This document shows positions 1-7,527 of a DNA stretch of 64,000 nt, one piece after another. The first letter of the stretch is position 1; each line of letters starts with the position of its first letter. A program made the translations under genes and the position numbers. The notes beneath the pieces are model-generated. The model was given only the letters and a program-made list of their open reading frames with translations, was not told the origin of the DNA and did no database searches. The stretch comes from Puia sp. GTDB lineage: Bacteria; Bacteroidota; Bacteroidia; Chitinophagales; Chitinophagaceae. Location of the stretch: positions 1 through 64,000 of the forward strand of contig JARLGZ010000081.1 of assembly GCA_031292515.1 (NCBI GenBank), written 5' to 3'.

Positions 1-13
1 CCGTCCGGTCCGC
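1..13 (+). repeat. att-like direct repeat, copy 1 (possible tRNA 3' end)
   Basis: The sequence CCGTCCGGTCCGC recurs in the same orientation at 3588-3600 and, with one change, at 3850-3862. Each copy is followed within about 25 bases by a strong hairpin. Copy 1 is at the window edge with an integrase-derived ORF 250 bases downstream, the usual layout of an island integrated at the 3' end of a tRNA gene. Whether a tRNA precedes it cannot be seen. Confidence 0.5.
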
Positions 14-35
14 TTTTAAGTTCTTAAAGTTCATC

Positions 36-70
36 AGAAAGCCCGAAAGTCCTTGATTTTCGGGCTTTCT
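36..70 (+). terminator. Rho-independent-type terminator hairpin
   Basis: Perfect 13-bp stem (36-48 with 58-70, core AGAAAGCCCGAAA) and a 9-base loop. It would end a transcript coming from the left of the window, consistent with an RNA gene ending at about base 13. Confidence 0.7.
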
Positions 71-122
71 CGTGTTCCTACCCCACCAAAGTTTCTCCTT
101 CTTTTTCAACGTTCCGGTGACA

Positions 123-166
123 AATTCGGATGCCCAAAAAAAATCGGCATTCCGGGCACCCGAATT
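123..166. repeat. Inverted repeat upstream of the integrase chimera
   Basis: AATTCGGATGCCC (123-135) pairs with GGGCACCCGAATT (154-166) around an 18-base loop, one G-T pair in 13. A smaller hairpin with the same GATGCCC core lies at 1814-1835. It could be an integrase arm site, an operator or an RNA hairpin. Nothing else in 1-260 looks coding. Confidence 0.45.
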
Positions 167-260
167 CTTCTGAAACCCTTGCCAGTTCTATGTGATAAGA
201 ATCTGAACTCATAACCGGCAAGACTTTGATTTAATTTTAACAGTTAAAAAGGAGGACAAA

Positions 261-1625
261 ATGGAAGCGAAAATGAACGTGCTTTTCTATTTGAGAAAAG
301 CCAAAACAACAAAGGAAAATCTGGTGCCTATTTATTTGAGAGTGACCATCGACGGGAAAGGGTTCGAAGTAACCACAGATCGGTTCATTGACCCCTCCCG
401 CTGGTCTTCAAAAGCAGGTAAGGTAAAGGGGACTTCCGAAGACTTTAAGGTCATAAACAACCACATTGACATACTTAAGCGGAAAGCGTTTGAGCACCAA
501 CAGGACATTTTATTGAAAGGATTGCCCCTGACAATTGAAACATTTAAGTCAGCATGGTGGGGTCTTGGCGAAAGCCACTATACCCTTTTAAATGTGTTCA
601 AACAACACAACGATGATCTCAAGGAATTAATCGGCAAAGGATATGCAAAGGCTACTTGGACAAAATACGAGACAACCAAGAGACATCTCACCGAATTTAT
701 TAAATGGAAGCATAATTTCCCGGATATAAATCTGAAGGCTTTAAAATATGAGTTTGTCACCGGGTTTGAGTTCTTCCTGAGAAGTCAGAAGGACCTTGGA
801 ATTAATTCCTATGGCAAATGTATTAAGAACCTGAAAAAAGTTGTTACGGAGTGTGTTGCCAAAGAATGGTTGGATAAAGATCCCTTTATGCGGTATCAGG
901 TCAAACATTGGGAGACAAAAATTTCGTACTTGTCCGCGCATGAGCTTCAATTATTGACTCAAAAGGAATTTTCAAATGAACGGCTTTCCGTTGTAAAAGA
1001 CCTTTTTCTGTTTAGTTGTTATACAAGCTATGCTCATATAGATGCTGCGAATTTAACCTTAGATAATATTGTCGATATCCCTGAGCGATTTAAAAATTCA
1101 TTAACAGAAAAATGGAAAGGCAAGGATGAAAAGGCGGTTTTTACTTTTCATAAGAGATTTGATGAAAATGGGAATTCAGGAGATAATATCCCCTTTCTGC
1201 TAGATGATCAGGAATCAGACGGTACCCGGAAATATTTTAACCTGATCGGCGTATTTATAACTGCTATTTTAGAAAGTATAACTGCTATTTTAGAAAGCAG
1301 ACTCGTGGTGATCGATGAATTTGATGCGAGGTTACATACTTTGCTGACAAAATCCATCTTGAAGCTCTTCCATTCATCGCAAACCAAATCAAAGGCTCAA
1401 TTGCTGGTGGCCAGCCACGATACCGCGCTGTTAGACAGAAATCTATTGAGAAGGGACCAGATCTATTTTGTAGAAAAGGACAAATATGGGGCCACGGAGA
1501 TTACGTCACTGGTGGAATATAAGCCAAGGAAGGAAAGCCCTTACGACAAAAATTACCTGGACGGGAAATACGGAGCAATTCCATTCATTGATGGCTTAGA
1601 ATCTTTAATGGTTGATGACAGATAG
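261..1625 (+). pseudogene. Chimeric ORF: tyrosine integrase N-terminus fused to AAA/ABC-type ATPase C-terminus
   Basis: Residues 1 to about 271 look like a Bacteroidetes tyrosine recombinase: an arm-type DNA-binding start (NVLFYLRKAK), a SAM-like core-binding region at about 105-215, and the start of the catalytic domain ending in CYTSYAHIDAANLTLDNIV. The HxxR and Tyr motifs are absent. From about residue 272 the protein instead resembles the C-terminus of an abortive-infection-type AAA/ABC ATPase, with a signature-like ESDGTRKYFNLIG (318-330), Walker B RLVVIDEFDARLH (347-359) and an H-switch ASHDT. There is no Walker A. Neither half is complete, so activity as recombinase or ATPase is unlikely. 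The join lies near nucleotide 1075 and is in frame. A 21-bp tandem duplication (1256-1297) sits just before Walker B. I read it as a deletion or recombination scar that happens to stay open; a novel functional fusion is the less likely alternative. Confidence 0.7.
1256..1297 (+). repeat. 21-bp perfect tandem duplication inside the chimeric ORF
   Basis: Bases 1256-1276 and 1277-1297 are identical and add seven residues (ITAILES twice) directly before the Walker B strand. The unit is a multiple of three, so the frame is kept. Identity of the copies points to a recent slippage event. Confidence 0.9.
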
Positions 1626-1981
1626 CTGGTTATTAAATGGGCGACCAGAGGACTTAGCAATTCCTACTTTTGGGCCAGTCGGTTCAGGTGGGAAGGCCTG
1701 CGGGACAATGTCTTCACCGGTGCACATAAGTCGGAGCAATTCTGCATTCATGAATACAGCGTAAATTTGTGAAAATATATTATTGATTATCAACCATTTA
1801 GATCAGAATTTAGGATGCCCGAAAGTTTGGGCATCAAACACTTTACTGATATTTTATTCCGCATCAATATTAGCTACTGCCCTTGTTTTGTTACAGTATA
1901 ATGCCAAATCTGGACTTGTATTGTTACAAAATAGTCGTATTTTTGCCTTTGTTCTGTTACATTCCGGACGAGATTTATATA
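1626..1981. other. Intergenic stretch between the chimera and the DUF4143 ATPase
   Basis: No convincing gene. A 62-codon reverse ORF at 1605-1793 has no recognisable features. The right part holds a GATGCCC/GGGCATC hairpin (1814-1820 with 1829-1835) and three evenly spaced repeats (1884, 1917, 1950) leading into the next gene. Confidence 0.6.
1884..1961 (+). promoter_or_regulatory. Three TGTNYTGTTACA repeats at exact 33-base spacing, with a -7 box
   Basis: TGTTTTGTTACA (1884-1895), TGTATTGTTACA (1917-1928) and TGTTCTGTTACA (1950-1961) are each 33 bases apart and end 20 bases before the ATPase start. TATTTTTG at 1938-1945 fits the Bacteroidetes -7 consensus TAnnTTTG. The repeats straddle this box, so they could be operator sites for a regulator of the ATPase. 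That role is inference. Confidence 0.5.
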
Positions 1982-3367
1982 ATGGCCTTTAAAAGAAGCA
2001 TTGAAAATCATCTTAATCGCTGGAAATTAAGTACCGCTCGTAAGCCACTTATTATTAGAGGTGCGCGTCAGGTGGGCAAAACCACCTTGATACGTGAATT
2101 TGCCGGAACGTATGCACACACGATTACACTCAATCTGGAGAAACCAGCCGATCGCCGTTATTTTGATGATTTTGATGATGTTCAAACCATTTTTGAAGCC
2201 TTGTTTTTGGCGCACAGTATTCCTTCATCAGCTGTCTCAAATACCCTTTTATTCATCGATGAAATACAGGAGAGCCCTAAGGCCATCCAGCTATTGCGCT
2301 ATTTTTATGAGGAAATACCAGCGCTTCATGTCATCAGCGCAGGTTCATTGTTGGAATTTGCGATCCAGAAAGTACATAGCTTTCCGGTGGGCAGGGTGGA
2401 ATTTCTATATCTCCACCCGCTGAATTTCCAAGAATATCTGGAAGCCACTGGAAAACAGGCGTTGCTAACACAATTGCAGCAGGTACCGGTAAAAGTGTTT
2501 GCACATCAAACCTTGATGGATGCCTTCCATCGCTATGCGATTATTGGCGGAATGCCTGAGGTAATAAAAACAGACGTTGAAAAGCACAACCTTTCAGATT
2601 TGTCCATTATTTATGAAAGTATTTGGGGCACCTATAAAAACGATGTAGAAAAGTATACGTCCAACGACACGGAGAGGAAGATCATTAAACATTTAATGGA
2701 TACTGCGCCGCTGTACCTGGACGAACGCATAAAATTTCAGGGTTTTGGAAATTCCAACTACCGGTCAAGAGAGGTAGGAGAAGCATTCAGAACACTTGAC
2801 GATGCGAAGATCGTACGGTTGATCTACCCTACCACTGACATACATCCACCATTAAAGGCCGATTTAAAGAAAGCACCACGGTTACAATTCCTGGATACCG
2901 GCCTGGTCAACTATTCTTTGGGAATCCAGGCAGAAATGCTGGCTATGGATGATTTGAGCAGTGCTTACAAAGGGGCGGTTATCCCCCATTTAGTAACACA
3001 GGAACTGATATCCCTTCAAAGTATTTCTGCACACACACCAAATTTTTGGGTAAGAGAAAAAACCCAGTCCAACGCAGAAGTTGATTTGCTGTACGCTTAT
3101 AAAAAGCTGGTTATTCCCATAGAAATAAAATCGGGCAGCACCGGCAGTTTAAAATCGCTTCATCAGTTTATTGAGGCCGCAGACCATCCATACGCCATCC
3201 GGATGTATGCGGGAGCCTTAAAGGTAGAGAACGCTGTTACCCCAAATAAAAAGCCCTATCTATTAATGAATTTACCTTACTATGCCGGCACAAAACTGCC
3301 TGAGTATATTGAATGGTTTGTGCAACAAAAAATTAATGTGCCGACCGATGGTCAACAAGAGAATTAA
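1982..3367 (+). CDS. DUF4143-type AAA ATPase
   Basis: 461-aa P-loop protein. Walker A is GARQVGKTT near residue 23 and Walker B LLFIDEIQE near residue 88. The C-terminal DUF4143 part contains EVDLLYAYKKLVIPIEIKSG, a PD-(D/E)XK-like pattern common in this family. Such ATPases are widespread in bacteria and archaea with poorly defined roles; many are mobile and some behave like toxin-antitoxin or defence components. I chose the ATG at 1982 (MAFKRSIENHLNRWK) because it gives the usual family start and falls just after the 33-bp-spaced repeats; upstream codons give a non-family extension from a TTG. A second copy of its last 46 codons lies at 14012-14152 beyond the restriction operon. A paralogous but distant DUF4143 ATPase is at 35647. 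Confidence 0.85.
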   Translation: MAFKRSIENHLNRWKLSTARKPLIIRGARQVGKTTLIREFAGTYAHTITLNLEKPADRRYFDDFDDVQTIFEALFLAHSIPSSAVSNTLLFIDEIQESPKAIQLLRYFYEEIPALHVISAGSLLEFAIQKVHSFPVGRVEFLYLHPLNFQEYLEATGKQALLTQLQQVPVKVFAHQTLMDAFHRYAIIGGMPEVIKTDVEKHNLSDLSIIYESIWGTYKNDVEKYTSNDTERKIIKHLMDTAPLYLDERIKFQGFGNSNYRSREVGEAFRTLDDAKIVRLIYPTTDIHPPLKADLKKAPRLQFLDTGLVNYSLGIQAEMLAMDDLSSAYKGAVIPHLVTQELISLQSISAHTPNFWVREKTQSNAEVDLLYAYKKLVIPIEIKSGSTGSLKSLHQFIEAADHPYAIRMYAGALKVENAVTPNKKPYLLMNLPYYAGTKLPEYIEWFVQQKINVPTDGQQEN

Positions 3368-3587
3368 AATCTAAAGGACTATTGGTCTTTAGCCTAGATC
3401 TTTGCCACAGGTAGCGGACGCCAGGTGGATAATTTGAATACAGGAAAATCAAGGGTTTTATGTACTTTAGAGGTCGAGGGTTCATGGACAAAGGGACCCA
3501 ATTTTGTCGGTGGCAAATTCTGTTACCCAATACATTTTCGCCCGCCAATTGGCTGATAATCTGCCTCTTACATTATACGTTACGGCC

Positions 3588-3600
3588 CCGTCCGGTCCGC
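3588..3600 (+). repeat. att-like direct repeat, copy 2
   Basis: Identical over 13 bases to window bases 1-13 and immediately followed by a terminator hairpin. It would be the right boundary of a 3.6-kb element carrying the integrase-derived ORF and the DUF4143 ATPase. Boundary status is inference. Confidence 0.5.
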
Positions 3601-3601
3601 G

Positions 3602-3629
3602 AAGGCGCCTTTTCAAGGTGCCTTTTTTT
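3602..3629 (+). terminator. Terminator hairpin after att copy 2
   Basis: AAGGCGCCTT (3602-3611), a 3-base loop and AAGGTGCCTT (3615-3624), then a run of T. Nine Watson-Crick pairs plus one G-T. Confidence 0.75.
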
Positions 3630-3849
3630 ATGTGCAAAATCGGCCAAAATTCACTATAATCAGGCAAGTTCATACCTTTATCAGTCAAAAAATCACTGGA
3701 AAAATTCGTGTTTTATAGAGAGGTTTGGCATCTTTCTCTTGATATGTGTAATGCTGTATGAATGTGAAGGGCAACAAGGTTTCTTAGAGCTACCTCGACC
3801 AAAACAATAAATCTTTGAAATTCAATACAATACAACTCTATTCTTGGTT

Positions 3850-3862
3850 CCGTCCGATCCGC
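3850..3862 (+). repeat. att-like direct repeat, copy 3
   Basis: CCGTCCGATCCGC differs from copies 1 and 2 by one base. It lies 249 bases after copy 2, again directly before a hairpin with the same AAGGCG start, which suggests duplicated tRNA-3'-end-plus-terminator units left by successive integrations. Confidence 0.45.
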
Positions 3863-3863
3863 A

Positions 3864-3895
3864 AAGGCGTCCAAATGGGCGCCTTCCCTTTTTTA
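3864..3895 (+). terminator. Terminator hairpin after att copy 3
   Basis: AAGGCGTCC (3864-3872), loop AAAT, GGGCGCCTT (3877-3885), followed by a C3T6 tract. It resembles the hairpin at 3602 in sequence as well as shape. Confidence 0.7.
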
Positions 3896-4048
3896 AAAAC
3901 CTCTTTGCGGCAAAAGGATTTCACTCCATTCTTCTCTTTAAGATCTTCATTCTTCATCAGCTTGATGAAATTGCAGCCTAATCGATAAATCGTTTATTTT
4001 TTATACTTTTATGTATCCAGCGCTAAGGCCCCGTTAGTAGAGCCTATT

Positions 4049-4118
4049 TTATTGCTCAATAAGTTACTATGCTTACACGGTCGGGGTATCGAGCCAATAC
4101 CTTATTATTGCTCAGTAA
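4049..4118 (+). repeat. Pair of direct repeats upstream of vsr
   Basis: TTATTGCTCAATAA (4049-4062) and TTATTGCTCAGTAA (4105-4118) differ by one base, and the second ends 17 bases before the vsr start. They may be an operator pair controlling the restriction operon. No dedicated controller gene is recognisable in the operon. Confidence 0.4.
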
Positions 4119-4135
4119 TTTTATTTACACTAGGA

Positions 4136-4558
4136 ATGGCAGACGTTCATTCAAAGGAGACAAGAAGCTATAATATGAGTAGAATTAAAGGCAAGAATAC
4201 AAAGCCCGAAATTCTGGTTAGAAGGTTTCTTTTTTCAAAAGGATTTCGTTACAGGTTACATGATAAAAAATTGCCCGGCAAACCTGATATCGTTTTGCCT
4301 AAATATAAAACGGTAATTTTTATTCACGGTTGTTTCTGGCATGGTCATGATAGATGTAAATATTATGTTGTCCCGAAAACCAGACAAGATTGGTGGTTGG
4401 AAAAGATCAATGGCAATAAAAAAAATGATAAAACATCTTTGATTGCCTTAAAAAGGCAGGGATGGAATATCATTATCATTTGGGAATGTGCATTAAAAAA
4501 AAATAAAATTCAGAAAACTTTTGCTAAATTTATTAGCAGAATACTAACCCAAGTATGA
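4136..4558 (+). CDS. vsr: Very short patch repair (Vsr) endonuclease
   Basis: 140-aa Vsr family nuclease, which nicks DNA 5' of T:G mismatches made by deamination of 5-methylcytosine. With the ATG at 4136, the key positions fall on the numbering I recall for E. coli Vsr: E25, D51 (KPD), H64, F67-W68-H69 in HGCFWHGH, and W86. This is strong support for that start over the TTG at 4052, which would add 28 unrelated residues. It heads an operon and overlaps the methyltransferase by 4 bases (ATGA), so the two are translationally coupled. Its likely task is to repair the mutagenic by-product of the neighbouring C5 methylase; in these operons it may also act as an effector nuclease, which cannot be told from sequence. 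It is noticeably AT-rich compared with the rest of the window. Confidence 0.93.
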   Translation: MADVHSKETRSYNMSRIKGKNTKPEILVRRFLFSKGFRYRLHDKKLPGKPDIVLPKYKTVIFIHGCFWHGHDRCKYYVVPKTRQDWWLEKINGNKKNDKTSLIALKRQGWNIIIIWECALKKNKIQKTFAKFISRILTQV

Positions 4559-5802
4559 ATTATATTGATCTTTTTGCTGGTGCAGGGGGCCTTTCAGAAG
4601 GCTTTGTCAGAACAGGATTCATCCCTGTCGTCCATGTGGAAATGGACGAAGCTGCTTGTTATTCATTGAAAACAAGAGCAGCTTACCATTACCTTAAGCA
4701 GAAGAGGCGGAGCGAAATTTATGTCTCTTATCTGAAAGGAGAGATCTCCAGAAACGAATTATACGGACACCTGCCTCCCTTTCTGCTGGATAATGTTATA
4801 AACCTGTCTATCGGGACAGAAAATAATGACAGGATTCACAGGATTATCAGTAACCAGTTGGACAAGAATGAAGTGGACCTGATCATAGGGGGCCCTCCCT
4901 GCCAGGCTTATTCAGTTGTAGGCCGGGCCAGGGATGAGAATGGGATGAAAGGCGACCCTAGGAACTATCTATATGTCCAGTATGCAAAATACCTGGAAAA
5001 ATACCAGCCTAAGTTGTTCATTTTCGAAAATGTGATTGGGTTGAAATCTGCCAAAGGAGGACTGTACCTGCAGAATATGGAGAAGCTTTTCTTCAAAAAG
5101 GGCTATAAAATGCATCTGTTTACCGTAGAGGCGAACAGCTTCGGGGTTCTGCAGAACAGAAAACGGGTCATCATCATCGGCTGGAGGGATGACTTTACTC
5201 CTAACCTGCCCGATCTGGAAGCCATTAACCTGAAGCACGATTTTAAAGTAAAAAGCATTTTCAGTGATCTTCCAAAAATCGATGCAGGAGGCGGAAAGGA
5301 CAAATACATGACCTACCAGAAACCCACCAATGAATATCTGGAATATTCCGCCATCCGGAATGGCATTAATGTGTTGACCCAGCATGTTTCAAGACCGCAT
5401 ACGGAGCAGGATAAGAAGATCTACAGGATTGCCGTCGATAAATGGAACCAGAAAAAAGAACGACTGGATTATAACGATCTGCCCGAAAAATTGAAGACCC
5501 ATAATAACCGTACTTCCTTTTTTGACCGGTTTAAAGTGGTTGCACAGGACCTTAGCTATTCCCAGACAGTGGTCGCCCACATTTCTAAGGATGGACACTA
5601 TTATATCCATCCGGACATTTCGCAAAACCGGTCTATTACTATCCGCGAAGCTGCCCGTTTGCAATCCTTTCCGGATGACTATTATTTCGAAGGGGTTAAA
5701 GAAGGCATTAACAGGACACCGGCCTTCCGGCAGATCGGGAATGCCGTTCCGCCATTGATGGCTTATTCTATTGCGCATAAAATAAAGGACTTATTAAAAT
5801 AA
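4555..5802 (+). CDS. DNA (cytosine-5-)-methyltransferase
   Basis: 415-aa C5 methylase with the full motif set: motif I DLFAGAGGLSEGF (5-17), motif IV GGPPCQAYS with catalytic C116, motif VI ENV (158-160), motif VIII QNRKRVIIIGWR (200-211) and motif X RQIGNAVPP (392-400). It transfers a methyl group from S-adenosylmethionine to C5 of cytosine in a target site that cannot be read from sequence. It is the modification arm of the restriction operon, overlapping vsr at its start and followed by a 57-aa ORF and the MORC-like ATPase. The target-recognition region lies between motifs VIII and X (about 212-390). Confidence 0.95.
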   Translation: MNYIDLFAGAGGLSEGFVRTGFIPVVHVEMDEAACYSLKTRAAYHYLKQKRRSEIYVSYLKGEISRNELYGHLPPFLLDNVINLSIGTENNDRIHRIISNQLDKNEVDLIIGGPPCQAYSVVGRARDENGMKGDPRNYLYVQYAKYLEKYQPKLFIFENVIGLKSAKGGLYLQNMEKLFFKKGYKMHLFTVEANSFGVLQNRKRVIIIGWRDDFTPNLPDLEAINLKHDFKVKSIFSDLPKIDAGGGKDKYMTYQKPTNEYLEYSAIRNGINVLTQHVSRPHTEQDKKIYRIAVDKWNQKKERLDYNDLPEKLKTHNNRTSFFDRFKVVAQDLSYSQTVVAHISKDGHYYIHPDISQNRSITIREAARLQSFPDDYYFEGVKEGINRTPAFRQIGNAVPPLMAYSIAHKIKDLLK

Positions 5803-5819
5803 TAAAGAGTCGATATATA

Positions 5820-5993
5820 ATGAGTGTTCACCGAAAATACAAAGTCGGACATGAATATATTGATGACATTGCTAATTCCAGGGTGTACAGTGGGCTGGAT
5901 ATCATAAATTTTCTACGTGAACTCAAACTGATTGAAAACGGGAGGATTCGTAAAGACTGGCTGAATGAAGTAACAAAACAGATTAAGGAATAA
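5820..5993 (+). CDS. Small 57-aa protein in the restriction operon
   Basis: Begins MSVHRKYKVGHEYIDDIANS and ends KDWLNEVTKQIKE. It starts 17 bases after the methylase stop and ends 42 bases before the ATPase start, so it fills the only gap in an otherwise overlapping operon. The composition (charged, with predicted helices in residues 11-38 and 44-57, no membrane segment) is protein-like. I do not recognise a family. It could be a controller protein, a MORC-ATPase partner or an inhibitor of the nuclease arm; none of these is shown by the sequence. Confidence 0.6.
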   Translation: MSVHRKYKVGHEYIDDIANSRVYSGLDIINFLRELKLIENGRIRKDWLNEVTKQIKE

Positions 5994-6035
5994 TACCTCC
6001 TTGTAGGCTTTTTTCTTTGACTAAATTAAACCGTT

Positions 6036-7520
6036 ATGCCTGATGAGATTGCTATACCGAACCCTGAATACTTTATCAAATCTATCGCTGAACAGGGTTA
6101 TAGCCTGGAAACATCCGTTGCTGACCTGATCGATAATTCCATTAGCGCTGGTGCCGGAAAAGTTGAAGTGCTTGTCGACACCCAAAAGACACCGTTTGTG
6201 CTGTTTATTGCCGACGACGGGGGTGGCATGTCCCCGGACGAACTTAAAAAAGGCATGGAACTCCCAAGTAGTTCTGTGGAAGCCTCCCGGTCTCCCAACG
6301 ATCTGGGACGATTCGGCCTGGGAATGAAGACTGCTTCTTTTGCTCAGACCCGGTGTTTAACTGTTATATCCAGAGAGAAAGGTACCAGCCGGTATCAAGC
6401 AAGGACCTGGGATGTGGAACATCTCAAGTCAACCGGTACCTGGTCGTTGATCCCGAATACAGAAACCGAAATAAACACCCTGCTGAAGTCTTGGCAGCAG
6501 CTAAGCCAGGGATTTCTCAATCCGTTTGAAAATTACAAACCCAATACGATTGTCATCTGGCGTGGATTGTATAAATATGAGTCTGGCCCTGAAGGCATTG
6601 ATAATTCTGAAATTCTTCAGAAAGAGTTAACGGAGATAACCCGGGAATATATGCAGCTAATCTTTCACCGGTTCCTGAATAGGGCTGATCCGCTAAAAAT
6701 AAGACTGAATAATGAACAACTGATACCTTTCGATCCCTTTCCTGATTCGGCAAGAAATATCTCCATTCAACAGAAACTGCTGATGGGCAATAACCTGCGC
6801 CTCGAAGGATTCGTGCTACCCAACCGGAGCTTGGAGGAGAGCAATGGGGCTTCCGGATGGACACTGTCCCACAAGAGTCTCATGGACATGGAGGGAATCT
6901 ATATCTACCGCGCAGATAGGCTGATCGTCTTCGGCGGTTGGATAGGAATGATAAAGAAGGCCCCACGTCTTCAGCTGGCCAGACTGAGAGTAGAGATCGG
7001 TAACGGAATTGATCACCTCTTTCATCTGAATGTGGCTAAATCCTCCATTATAATCCCTTTCGGGGAACGGGTGGCATTTATGCGTTATGTCAGCATACTG
7101 AGGAAGGAAGCGGAAAAGGAATACCTGAATTATGAAACCCGCTCTGCCTCTGTAAAAAGCCCGGTACAGCATGTTTTCAGGAAGGTTCCGACCAGCAAAG
7201 GAATGTCCCTGGAGGTAGACGAAGATTTCCCCTTGATGAAGGCCCTCAACGACACCCTAAACGGAGAGCAGAAGAAAAAGCTCCGGTTGCTACTTCGGAT
7301 GATTACGACAACGGTTAATAAGATCAGGAAAGTTCATGAAGAGGTTAGTTATATAGATCTGACAGAGAAGGAAAACCTCTCAGAGGAAGATTTCAGTAAT
7401 ACAGTAAAAGAACTCCTGAAAAATGGGATGGGTAAAAGAGAAATTCTACATAATCTTATGCCGGCGCTGGGAATCAGCAAGGAATCCCTGCCGGCTGCTC
7501 TGTTAAACTTATTGCAATAA
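6036..7520 (+). CDS. MORC/MutL-like GHKL ATPase of a restriction system
   Basis: 494-aa GHKL-fold ATPase. N box is ADLIDNS (29-35, N34 for Mg), G1 box DDGGGM (60-65) and G2 box GRFGLGMKTASF (91-102). The region after about residue 240 would be the S5-like transducer domain. Iyer and colleagues (2008) described such MutL/MORC homologs in bacterial operons with a Z1 helicase, nucleases and a C5 methylase, and proposed ATP-dependent DNA looping or remodelling during restriction. Gene order here is the same. It is separated by 7 bases from the Z1 gene. Confidence 0.88.
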   Translation: MPDEIAIPNPEYFIKSIAEQGYSLETSVADLIDNSISAGAGKVEVLVDTQKTPFVLFIADDGGGMSPDELKKGMELPSSSVEASRSPNDLGRFGLGMKTASFAQTRCLTVISREKGTSRYQARTWDVEHLKSTGTWSLIPNTETEINTLLKSWQQLSQGFLNPFENYKPNTIVIWRGLYKYESGPEGIDNSEILQKELTEITREYMQLIFHRFLNRADPLKIRLNNEQLIPFDPFPDSARNISIQQKLLMGNNLRLEGFVLPNRSLEESNGASGWTLSHKSLMDMEGIYIYRADRLIVFGGWIGMIKKAPRLQLARLRVEIGNGIDHLFHLNVAKSSIIIPFGERVAFMRYVSILRKEAEKEYLNYETRSASVKSPVQHVFRKVPTSKGMSLEVDEDFPLMKALNDTLNGEQKKKLRLLLRMITTTVNKIRKVHEEVSYIDLTEKENLSEEDFSNTVKELLKNGMGKREILHNLMPALGISKESLPAALLNLLQ

Positions 7521-7527
7521 ACCGACT

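Larger units (their letters stand above)
3368..4135. other. Non-coding stretch with two att-like repeats and two terminators
   Basis: The first 40 bases continue the homology to the 14.15-kb ATPase remnant (shared AGATCTTTGCC). After that come att-like copies 2 and 3 with their hairpins, then an AT-rich leader with two TTATTGCTCARTAA direct repeats (4049-4062 and 4105-4118). The 116-codon ORF at 3460-3810 runs through an att copy and a terminator and is judged spurious. Confidence 0.6.

Noticed and set aside
1-13. tRNA gene
   Set aside because: Only a possible 3' end lies in the window; the cloverleaf cannot be assessed.
1605-1793. 62-codon reverse ORF between island genes
   Set aside because: No recognisable features and overlaps the end of the chimeric ORF.
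3460-3810. 116-codon ORF
   Set aside because: Crosses an att-like repeat and a terminator hairpin; no family signal.
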